A stretch of DNA of 5,096 nucleotides, taken from positions 1 through 5,096 of the forward strand of contig SVQJ01000133.1 of assembly GCA_015065395.1 (NCBI GenBank), given 5' to 3'. Under the pieces are notes generated by a model that was not told where the DNA came from, made no database searches, and was given only the letters and a program-made list of their open reading frames with translations. The translations under genes and the position numbers were made by a program. This DNA comes from Oscillospiraceae bacterium. GTDB lineage: Bacteria > Bacillota > Clostridia > Oscillospirales > CAG-272. Shown piece by piece: positions 1 through 5,096 of the stretch; position 1 is the first letter of the stretch, and each line of letters begins with the position of its first letter.

Positions 1-2
1 CC

Positions 3-29
3 GCCAGTCCGATACAGGCTCGAACTGGC
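3..29. repeat. Imperfect inverted repeat (hairpin) at window edge
   Basis: GCCAGTCCGA (3-12) pairs with TCGAACTGGC (20-29) around a 7-base loop. Nine of ten positions are Watson-Crick pairs. The remaining position (C9 with A23) becomes a G-U wobble in a leftward transcript, so the hairpin is more stable as minus-strand RNA. On the plus strand it is followed only after about 16 bases by a run of T (45-50), which is too far for a classical intrinsic terminator. It could be the end of a mobile or repetitive element, a terminator of a gene outside the window, or a structured RNA fragment. I cannot tell which. Confidence 0.5.
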
Positions 30-132
30 AGCTTAAATTTGTTCTTTTTTGTGTCTACTAACTATTGACTGTTTCACCGGCAATAAGCAGGCACAGCCTT
101 TTTGCAATCGTTGTCTTCTTAAAGTTCCTTTG

Positions 133-156
133 GTTCTTTCCTTTCAAGGAAAGAAC
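133..156. repeat. Perfect 11-bp inverted repeat
   Basis: GTTCTTTCCTT (133-143) and AAGGAAAGAAC (146-156) are exact reverse complements separated by two bases, so the practical hairpin loop is about four bases. No T-run follows on the plus strand and no matching A-run precedes it for the minus strand, so it does not look like an intrinsic terminator. Hairpins of this GTTCTTT/AAAGAAC type are, from my recollection, common between genes of gut Ruminococcaceae, which makes a dispersed intergenic repeat plausible but unproven. Confidence 0.6.
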
Positions 157-272
157 GAGAAATCCTACATTCACACATCATCTCGACCGTGAATAAATGC
201 TGAACTTATAAATTGCGTGTCCGCTCTGTCTTTGCCTTGCACATTGACATTGAAATAGCGAAAAGCAAATTA

Positions 273-307
273 AAAAGCCCTGAAGGATTGAAACCTTCAG
301 GACTTTT
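273..307 (-). terminator. Rho-independent terminator of the leftward operon
   Basis: Read leftward, the RNA forms a stem from AAAAGUCCUGAAGG pairing with CCUUCAGGGCUUUU around a 7-base loop (287-293), with a single G-U wobble, followed directly by U-rich sequence. The core 8-bp CCTGAAGG/CCTTCAGG stem is perfect (279-286 with 294-301). It begins about 10 bases beyond the stop codon of the 4Fe-4S/thioredoxin gene, exactly where the operon should end. The flanking A and T runs make it potentially bidirectional, with one A-C mismatch in the rightward RNA. Confidence 0.9.
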
Positions 308-316
308 GAGATGATA

Positions 317-2251
317 TCAGCCGATTAACTTTTCGACCTCATCCTTGAGATCCTCATAGGTGACGCTTGAATAGATGACCTTTCTGATGATGCCGTCGCT
401 GTCGAGGATGAGGGTATAGGGATATGTGCCTGTGCCGCCGAGGATGGAATAATAGCTGTTTTCATTATCGGGGGCAAAATCACGGGCAAAGATGATGTTG
501 GAATCGGGATAATTTTCTTTAATGTATTCAGCCTCGCTTTCCCAAAGCATATAGGAGTGAACGGCGATAACGCTTACGCTGTCCTTATATTCCGCGGCGA
601 TGCGGTCAAAATAGGGAAGCTCGCCCACGCAGGGAGTGCACCAGGTGCCCCAGAAATTGATAACGGTGATCTTTCCTGTTTTCTGAGGATCAACGCTTTC
701 CGTGCTCTCGCCGTCCTTTGTGACTATGGAAAGATCGCTGCCGTAGCAGAGAGTCCCTTGGGTGTTGCCCTCGGGAACGGTGATGCTTACGCCGGGGGTA
801 TCGGGGTTTGGAATGTGAGGCTTATCGTTCTCCTTCCAGAAGAAGACGATCGCTCCGAAGAGGAAGAGAAGAAGCACTGCAAGGGAGATGCCCCTTGTTA
901 CATTACGGACTGTTTTATACTTTTCGTCCTTTTTGAAGCGGTCGAAAAGCTTTGTGCCCTTCCACTGAATAGCGTCAACAGGGCATACGCTTTTGCAGTC
1001 TCCGCAGCTTATACATTCACGGTCTCCCACCTTACGAACGTCCATCTTACAGTGGTTTGTGCAAAGGGAGCAGTTTATGCATTTGCTCTCGTCAACCTTC
1101 ACGCCGAAAAGGGAGAAACGGTTGAAAATGCTGTAAAGAGCGCCCAGGGGGCAGAGAAAACGGCAGAAAACGCGATAAATGAAGATCGAGGAAAGGATGA
1201 TGCTCACCATGAGGACGAATTTCCATGTAAACAGGGGGCCGAGCATTTCAAAGAAGCTGCTGTTGACCTTGTTTGAGAGCAGTCCTATACCGCCCTCAAG
1301 GGTTCCGGCAGGGCAGATATATTTGCAGAAGGTGGGCAGGGGTGTTGTTCGGAATGCGTAGGCAATGGGAACTATGAAAACGAAGAAGATGAGGATAACG
1401 TATTTCAGCCCTGAAAGGATACGTGTTACGGGGCTTTTTTTCACCTTCGGTGTCTTAAGCTTGTAGGTGAGATCCTGAAGAAATCCGAAGGGGCAGACCC
1501 AGCCGCAGATCATTCTTCCGAAAAGAACGCCGTAAAGAGCGAGGATGCCGAAAACGTAGAATATCGTGCTTTTTCCGCCCTTAAAGGCACCTTGCAGAGA
1601 GCCTATGGGACAAGCGCCTGCGGCACCGGGGCATGAATAGCAGTTAAGGCCGGGAACACAGTATTTCTTGCTGTCTCCCTTATGGATGATGCCGGAAAAA
1701 TAGCCGTTGAGATTGGAATTTATGAGAAGGGCAAAGTAAAGCTGCATGAGCTTTTTCTTCGTGGGGAATGGGCTGTAGGAGAAGGCGGTCTCCTTTTCGC
1801 TTGCGATAATACTGTCAAATATCTCGGCTTTTTCTTTTACAAGCCTTTTGTTTTTGCAAAAGAACAGAAGAGAGATGGGGTTGAAGACCGCGCAGGCTGC
1901 CTTTGAGATGGAGGAACGGCTGCGGCGCACGCTGTGGCGCATATCGTAAGCGGCGGATGCGGTATAGGCATTCACCTTTGAGCAGTAAATGATATTGAAA
2001 AGGGAAAGGGCGAGAAGGAGAAGTCCTATCAAGGTAAAGACAACGGTCTTTCCCGTTATGAGAGAGGTGGAGTCGTTTTTCGCAAAATAGGAAAGCCCTG
2101 TTATGAGAAATACCGTGTAGATAAGGGGAAGGAGGATGCTTGCGATCCTCCAGGTGAGCCTTTCGGCCTTCAGATTCTTTATAAATTCGCTTTTTGCATT
2201 TTCCCTGAGGCTCATATCAAGCTCGGGAGAGGTATAATCTTTAATTTCCAT
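317..2251 (-). CDS. Membrane polyferredoxin (NapH/YccM-like) fused to an extracytoplasmic TlpA-type thioredoxin
   Basis: This 644-residue protein has two parts. After two N-terminal membrane segments (about 35-56 and 68-89) and a basic cytoplasmic loop (about 91-167), a NapH/YccM-like core carries Cys198, 204, 207 and 214 (NCYSCPGA...ACPIG), C249xxxC253P, C309xxxC313P and C363xxxC367P. A two-cluster ferredoxin domain follows: C391xxC394xxC397xxxC401 and C413xxC416xxC419xxxC423P. A last membrane helix (about 453-472) leads to a TlpA/thioredoxin domain (about 500-644) with W537-C538-T-P-C541 and a probable cis-Pro611. The basic residues at 431-453 put the ferredoxin inside and the thioredoxin outside. 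The likely role, inferred from the architecture, is to carry electrons through the membrane to reduce extracellular disulfides or a redox enzyme. The start is supported by a GGGGTGA Shine-Dalgarno sequence overlapping the upstream gene's stop. The first 165 residues exceed the usual NapH-like core. The substrate and electron donor are unknown. Confidence 0.95.
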   Translation of the reverse strand: MEIKDYTSPELDMSLRENAKSEFIKNLKAERLTWRIASILLPLIYTVFLITGLSYFAKNDSTSLITGKTVVFTLIGLLLLALSLFNIIYCSKVNAYTASAAYDMRHSVRRSRSSISKAACAVFNPISLLFFCKNKRLVKEKAEIFDSIIASEKETAFSYSPFPTKKKLMQLYFALLINSNLNGYFSGIIHKGDSKKYCVPGLNCYSCPGAAGACPIGSLQGAFKGGKSTIFYVFGILALYGVLFGRMICGWVCPFGFLQDLTYKLKTPKVKKSPVTRILSGLKYVILIFFVFIVPIAYAFRTTPLPTFCKYICPAGTLEGGIGLLSNKVNSSFFEMLGPLFTWKFVLMVSIILSSIFIYRVFCRFLCPLGALYSIFNRFSLFGVKVDESKCINCSLCTNHCKMDVRKVGDRECISCGDCKSVCPVDAIQWKGTKLFDRFKKDEKYKTVRNVTRGISLAVLLLFLFGAIVFFWKENDKPHIPNPDTPGVSITVPEGNTQGTLCYGSDLSIVTKDGESTESVDPQKTGKITVINFWGTWCTPCVGELPYFDRIAAEYKDSVSVIAVHSYMLWESEAEYIKENYPDSNIIFARDFAPDNENSYYSILGGTGTYPYTLILDSDGIIRKVIYSSVTYEDLKDEVEKLIG

Positions 2252-2264
2252 GGTTCATCACCCC
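2252..2264 (-). promoter_or_regulatory. Ribosome binding site overlapping upstream stop codon
   Basis: Read leftward, GGGGTGA (2258-2264) lies six bases before the ATG of the 4Fe-4S/thioredoxin gene, and its TGA is the stop codon of the gene before it. This geometry suggests that translation of the two proteins is coupled and fixes the downstream start at 2251. Confidence 0.75.
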
Positions 2265-3058
2265 AATCCTATGCATTCCGTGCAGATAGCCACGGCTTTT
2301 GCAAGCACATCGGAAAATCCGCCTGATATATATCCGCCCACAATGCAGGCGATGGCGGCAAAAACAATGATCGTGCGTATCACTGTGTCCGAAAGAGCGC
2401 GGTCTGCGTTTTTTGCTTTTTCTGCATCTTCATCTGCATCCTTTGACTTTTTAGGCAGTGAGGATAGAAGGTCGCATTCTTTTTTTGTAAGAGCTTTTAT
2501 CATCATGCATCGGCAAAATGCTATTCCTATGGCCAGGGCAAGGAAGGGAAGCATAATGATAAGTGCATCTGTAACATTTTTCGTTATGGCAACGCTTGAA
2601 TTGTCGCCTCTTGTGAAAAGCCCGGCGGAGAAAACTATATAAATATATGCCGTTATTTCTGCAAGATACAGAAAAGCGGAAATGCCATTGATAACTGCGC
2701 TTGTGCGGCGGGCGGAGAGGATCGCCTTTTTATCATTTTCGGAGGCATTTTCCATGTCCTCGGTCTTTCTCAGGCGCAAAAGGGTCATTTCCCTGTCGGG
2801 CTTTGATTTTTTCTTTTTTTCTTCAAGGGGGAAGAAAATATCAAGGAGAAAGCCGAAAAGAGCAGAGAGAAGGCACAGGTACACAGGTATCTGTATATAT
2901 GTGAAGGTCTTTGCCACGGATTCCGGGGAAAATGGCTTATCTCCGGAGAGGAATATGGCAATGCAGCCTGCAGAAAGGCATACTGCTGCCACCGCCGTTA
3001 AGACGCTGACGGCAATCGCTGCCGTTTTGTGCAATTTTCTTATTGTTTCATTAGTCAT
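2258..3058 (-). CDS. Five-helix membrane protein with a C-terminal CTEC motif, redox partner candidate
   Basis: The 266-residue product has about five hydrophobic helices (about 12-37, 53-76, 121-147, 162-184 and 226-245). Lysine-rich loops (79-120 and 186-225) should lie in the cytoplasm, which places the C-terminus outside. The last 20 residues resemble, as I recall them, the ends of small clostridial proteins annotated as CD1871A-family CXXC-motif proteins: an amphipathic stretch ending in C259-T-E-C262 then IGLG. The N-terminal half, with a SGDKPFSPESVA segment followed by IPVYLCLLSALFGF, resembles unnamed clostridial membrane proteins. It is the first gene of a two-gene operon, 6 bp from a polyferredoxin-thioredoxin fusion, so a thiol-disulfide role as a partner of that protein is a reasonable inference. 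The start has an AAGGAA ribosome binding site nine bases upstream and a promoter close by. No enzymatic domain is recognisable, and other membrane cysteines (27, 32, 62, 182, 184, 195, 238) show no clear motif. Confidence 0.88.
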   Translation of the reverse strand: MTNETIRKLHKTAAIAVSVLTAVAAVCLSAGCIAIFLSGDKPFSPESVAKTFTYIQIPVYLCLLSALFGFLLDIFFPLEEKKKKSKPDREMTLLRLRKTEDMENASENDKKAILSARRTSAVINGISAFLYLAEITAYIYIVFSAGLFTRGDNSSVAITKNVTDALIIMLPFLALAIGIAFCRCMMIKALTKKECDLLSSLPKKSKDADEDAEKAKNADRALSDTVIRTIIVFAAIACIVGGYISGGFSDVLAKAVAICTECIGLG

Positions 3059-3067
3059 GAAGCGTTG

Positions 3068-3073
3068 TTCCTT
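3068..3073 (-). promoter_or_regulatory. Ribosome binding site of the CTEC membrane protein
   Basis: AAGGAA on the minus strand lies nine bases upstream of the ATG at 3058. It supports that start over any internal methionine. Confidence 0.7.
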
Positions 3074-3091
3074 ACTTTTAGATTAACTTAC

Positions 3092-3120
3092 ATTATACAA
3101 CAAAAATCCGCTAAAGTAAA
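3092..3120 (-). promoter_or_regulatory. Sigma-A-like promoter of the leftward redox operon
   Basis: On the minus strand, TTTACT (3115-3120) is a four-of-six match to the -35 consensus, followed by exactly 17 bases and a perfect TATAAT -10 box (3092-3097). Transcription would start near 3085, giving a leader of roughly 27 bases that contains the ribosome binding site. No riboswitch fits in such a short leader. Confidence 0.72.
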
Positions 3121-3188
3121 TGGCAAAAGGAGAAACGGGAAAGAGTTTTTGGAAAAATACTTTTTCTTCTTATAAATGTAATATTGTT

Positions 3189-3203
3189 TACAATTTAATT
3201 GTA
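3189..3203. promoter_or_regulatory. Perfect palindrome resembling an OhrR/MarR operator
   Basis: TACAATT (3189-3195) and AATTGTA (3197-3203) are exact inverted repeats around a central T. The sequence fits the TACAATT-N-AATTGTA operator known for OhrR, the organic-peroxide-sensing MarR-family repressor of Bacillus subtilis. It is about 20 bases upstream of the rightward -35 box and about 70 bases upstream of the leftward -35 box. This is an activator-like or distal position, not the usual promoter-overlapping repressor position. No regulator gene is present in the window. AT-rich palindromes also occur by chance, so the assignment is tentative. Confidence 0.45.
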
Positions 3204-3222
3204 GAATATTGCGCAAAACTCC

Positions 3223-3251
3223 TTGCAATTATCAGAAAAATATAGTATTAT
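3223..3251 (+). promoter_or_regulatory. Probable sigma-A-like promoter of the S8 protease gene
   Basis: TTGCAA (3223-3228) is a four-of-six match to the -35 consensus. It is followed by exactly 17 bases and TATTAT (3246-3251), a five-of-six match to the -10 consensus. Transcription would start near 3258, leaving an untranslated leader of about 58 bases before the ATG at 3316. The surroundings are very A/T-rich, so alternative promoters cannot be excluded. Confidence 0.55.
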
Positions 3252-3300
3252 TAGGAGAATGGTGTTTTAGGCGAATTTTTGAAAAACAGCCCACCGTAAA

Positions 3301-3307
3301 AGAAAGG
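3301..3307 (+). promoter_or_regulatory. Ribosome binding site of the S8 protease gene
   Basis: AGAAAGG lies eight bases before the ATG at 3316. It supports that start, which also gives a complete signal peptide. Confidence 0.7.
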
Positions 3308-3315
3308 TAAAATAT

Positions 3316-5096
3316 ATGGCGAAGAGTAAGTTTACAAACAAAATTACTTCATTTGTAGCTGTATTTCTTGCAGTGGTAATGCTCCTCGGTGCGTTCCCTC
3401 TTATGAGCGTGAACGTTAGTGCCGCGGATGTTTCCGTATCCGGAACGGAAACAAAAAAGCCCTCCATACAGCTTATCGATGACGGCCTTAGGGTCGACTA
3501 TTCGGAGTATATTGACAGCTCTGTTATGTTCCGCCTGCCTGAGGCGATCAAGGAGGACGACGAGATCTCGGTCATCATCACCGTAGATGTTCCCGACCTC
3601 ATGACAAAGTACGAGGGCTCTGATAAGACAATGAGTTTTAAGGAGTATGCTGCTTTCGGTGATACTGCAGAGAAGACCTCTGCAAAGATAGACCGTGAGA
3701 AGAACCGTATCCTTAAGGAGCTTGAGCGTAAGGGTATCGATTATACTCTCGGCGAGGATTACAATACAGTCCTCTCCGGATTCGAGATCCTTATCAAGGC
3801 ATCGGATTTCAGAGCTACCTGCCAGTCTCTCTCAAGCGGCGATAACGCAATCATCAGCGAAAAGTACAATATGTGCGAGACAGAGCTTGTTGAGAACACC
3901 GTCAACGTATTTGATACGGGTATCTTCGATTCCTCCGATTCCAAGTTTGACGGCTCCGGAATGGTGGTTGCGGTCCTTGATACAGGTCTTGACTCAAACC
4001 ATACAGCCTTCTCCGTTGATAATTTCACATCCGATAATCTGGGCCTCACCTATGAGGACGTTGCAAAGGTGATCGGCGATACAACTGCAAGCACTCTTGT
4101 GAGCGGCATCACAGTTGACGATGTGTACATAAACGAAAAGGTGCCCTACGGCTTCGACTATGCGGATAAGGATACGGATCCCTATTCCACCCATAACGAG
4201 CACGGTACTCACGTTGCCGGCGTTATCGTAGGTAACGACGATACCATCAGAGGTGTTGCTCCCAACGCGCAGGTCATCGCCATGAAGATCTTTTCCGACG
4301 TTGAGGATTCCGCAATGGCATCCTGGATCCTCTCCGCACTTGAGGACTGCGTCGTTCTCGGCGTTGATGTCATCAATATGTCCATCGGTACTGCCTGCGG
4401 CTTCAGCCGTGAAACAGACGAGGAAGCGCTGAACGGTGTTTACGATAAGATCAGAGAAGCGGGCATCAGCATGGTAGTTGCGGCTTCCAACAGCTTCAGC
4501 TCTGCTTACGGCTCCGAGGCAAACGGTAACCTTGGTCTTACCTCCAATCCCGATACCGGTACGGTAGGCTCTCCCTCCACCTACGAGGGCGTTATGTCAG
4601 TAGCCTCCATCTCCGGTACCGAAACACCTTATATCAAGTACGGCGATACCATCATCTACTTCCTTGAGTCCACAAACTCTGCCGCGGAGGAGAACAAATT
4701 TGTTGAGAACCTTCTCGGCGATAAGGATAAGGTGAAAATGGAATATGTTGTGATCCCCGGTGTGGGCAGAAGTGCCGACTATACAGGCATGGATGTTAAG
4801 GGCAAGCTAGTTCTTGTTCGCCGCGGCTCCAATACCTTTGAAGAAAAAGCAAAGATTGCTCAGCAGCAGGGTGCTGCAGGTATCATCATTTACAACAACG
4901 TTTCCGGTGATATCAAGATGAACGTGGGAGATGCAACCCTTGCGGTTTGCTCTATTTCCCAGAACGACGGTGAGATGCTTGCTGCAAAGGGCGGCGGAAA
5001 GCTCACCATCAGCAAAGATCAGACATCCGGACCTTTCATTTCTGACTTCTCTTCTTGGGGACCTACCCCCAGCCTTGAAATAAAGCCTGAGATCAC
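3316..5096 (+). CDS. Secreted S8 (subtilisin-like) serine protease, lactocepin/C5a-peptidase type, 3' truncated by window
   Basis: The frame is open from ATG 3316 to the window end: 593 codons of a gene whose family members usually exceed 1000 residues. A signal peptide (basic start, hydrophobic core about 13-30, likely cleavage after VSA at 36) indicates export. Residues about 84-190 resemble an I9-type inhibitory propeptide, including YNTVLSGFEILIKA. The catalytic Asp is D222 in VAVLDTGLDSNH and the catalytic His is H296 in HGTHVAG. N392 in VVAASNS fits the oxyanion-hole Asn. A protease-associated (PA) domain is inserted at about 430-565, with GKLVLVRRG and QQQGAAGIIIYNN. The subtilase fold then resumes at FSSWGP (578-583). 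The catalytic Ser, normally in GTSM(S/A)xP soon after a following APG, lies beyond the edge, so activity cannot be confirmed. The likely role is extracellular or cell-surface proteolysis, perhaps of dietary or host proteins. Four cysteines (169, 187, 345, 361) are unusual for this exported family. It is transcribed divergently from the redox operon. Confidence 0.95.
   Translation, partial: MAKSKFTNKITSFVAVFLAVVMLLGAFPLMSVNVSAADVSVSGTETKKPSIQLIDDGLRVDYSEYIDSSVMFRLPEAIKEDDEISVIITVDVPDLMTKYEGSDKTMSFKEYAAFGDTAEKTSAKIDREKNRILKELERKGIDYTLGEDYNTVLSGFEILIKASDFRATCQSLSSGDNAIISEKYNMCETELVENTVNVFDTGIFDSSDSKFDGSGMVVAVLDTGLDSNHTAFSVDNFTSDNLGLTYEDVAKVIGDTTASTLVSGITVDDVYINEKVPYGFDYADKDTDPYSTHNEHGTHVAGVIVGNDDTIRGVAPNAQVIAMKIFSDVEDSAMASWILSALEDCVVLGVDVINMSIGTACGFSRETDEEALNGVYDKIREAGISMVVAASNSFSSAYGSEANGNLGLTSNPDTGTVGSPSTYEGVMSVASISGTETPYIKYGDTIIYFLESTNSAAEENKFVENLLGDKDKVKMEYVVIPGVGRSADYTGMDVKGKLVLVRRGSNTFEEKAKIAQQQGAAGIIIYNNVSGDIKMNVGDATLAVCSISQNDGEMLAAKGGGKLTISKDQTSGPFISDFSSWGPTPSLEIKPEI

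Larger units (their letters stand above)
1..272. other. Gene-free intergenic stretch at the left edge
   Basis: I see no open reading frame with a plausible start and ribosome binding site on either strand here, and no recognisable tRNA or rRNA. The stretch contains two inverted repeats, listed separately (3-29 and 133-156), several T-rich runs, and a short tandem ACATTG direct repeat near 241-252. It lies beyond the terminator of the leftward operon, so it should not be part of that transcript. The left boundary of the window cuts it, so its relation to the next gene is unknown. Confidence 0.6.

Noticed and set aside
1..32. T-arm-like TTCGAGC motif on the minus strand suggesting the 3' end of a tRNA
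   Set aside because: The stem around it forms only three pairs instead of five, and the same bases pair much better in a longer hairpin. No CCA end or further tRNA arms are visible.
89..103. AGGC-ACA-GCCT hairpin followed by TTTT, as a plus-strand terminator
   Set aside because: The stem is only four pairs with a three-base loop, too weak to call, and no rightward gene precedes it in the window.
244..272. Perfect TTGACA -35 box on the plus strand
   Set aside because: No acceptable -10 box follows at 16-18 bases, and transcription would run straight into the terminator hairpin and antisense to the operon.
557..1276. 239-codon open frame on the plus strand
   Set aside because: It lies wholly antisense to the polyferredoxin-thioredoxin gene, whose product has unmistakable motifs in this span. 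The plus-strand product has no recognisable domain and a composition typical of a shadow frame.
2250..3086. Plus-strand open frames of 130 and 134 codons opposite the CTEC protein gene
   Set aside because: They are antisense to a gene with a good promoter, ribosome binding site, helices with consistent topology and operon context. Their products are unlike any known family.
3146..3165. Alternating T5/A5/T5 runs as a terminator or structured RNA
   Set aside because: Only A-T pairs are possible and there is no G/C stem. The runs may bend DNA upstream of the promoters, but that cannot be shown from sequence alone.
3259..3270. Three-codon leader peptide (ATG GTG TTT TAG) after AGGAG, as a possible attenuator
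   Set aside because: The spacing between AGGAG and the ATG is only one base, too short for initiation, and the leader has no terminator-antiterminator pair.
3695..4212. Open frames within the protease gene on both strands
   Set aside because: They overlap the catalytic Asp and His regions of a clear S8 protease in another frame and are shadows of it.

Overview
The window looks like chromosomal DNA from a low- to moderate-GC Gram-positive anaerobe, most likely a gut clostridium of the Ruminococcaceae/Oscillospiraceae type. This is inferred from AAGGA-type ribosome binding sites, A/T-rich sigma-A-like promoters, a secreted lactocepin/C5a-peptidase-type subtilase, and a 4Fe-4S/TlpA fusion of a kind seen in anaerobic Firmicutes. 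No rRNA, tRNA or phylogenetic marker is present, so the placement is tentative.

Layout, left to right. Positions 1-272 hold no credible gene. They contain an imperfect inverted repeat at the very edge (3-29) and a perfect 11-bp inverted repeat (133-156). A strong intrinsic terminator (273-307) ends a leftward two-gene operon. The operon's distal gene (317-2251, minus) encodes a 644-residue membrane protein that joins a NapH/YccM-like polyferredoxin core to a C-terminal TlpA-type thioredoxin with a WCTPC active site. The proximal gene (2258-3058, minus) encodes a 266-residue protein with five predicted membrane helices and a CTEC motif close to its C-terminus. The two genes are 6 bp apart, and the upstream stop codon lies inside the Shine-Dalgarno sequence of the downstream gene. 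Positions 3059-3315 are a divergent intergenic region with a leftward promoter, a rightward promoter and, between them, a perfect 15-bp palindrome of the form TACAATT-T-AATTGTA, which matches the operator recognised by OhrR-type peroxide-sensing MarR regulators. From 3316 to the right edge runs the first 593 codons of a secreted S8 serine protease with propeptide and inserted PA domain. It is cut by the window just before the catalytic serine.

How the parts may work together (inference): the two leftward genes look like a transmembrane thiol-reducing module. Ferredoxin-type clusters on the cytoplasmic side and further cysteine motifs on both membrane faces could pass electrons to a thioredoxin domain outside the cell. 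The CTEC tail of the small partner is predicted on the same outer face. This would do the work of DsbD/CcdA with iron-sulfur chemistry instead of a cytoplasmic thioredoxin. The OhrR-like palindrome hints at thiol or peroxide control in this intergenic region, although it lies nearer the protease promoter than the operon promoter. The protease itself carries four cysteines, which is uncommon for an exported Gram-positive protein, but a functional link to the redox operon is only a hypothesis.
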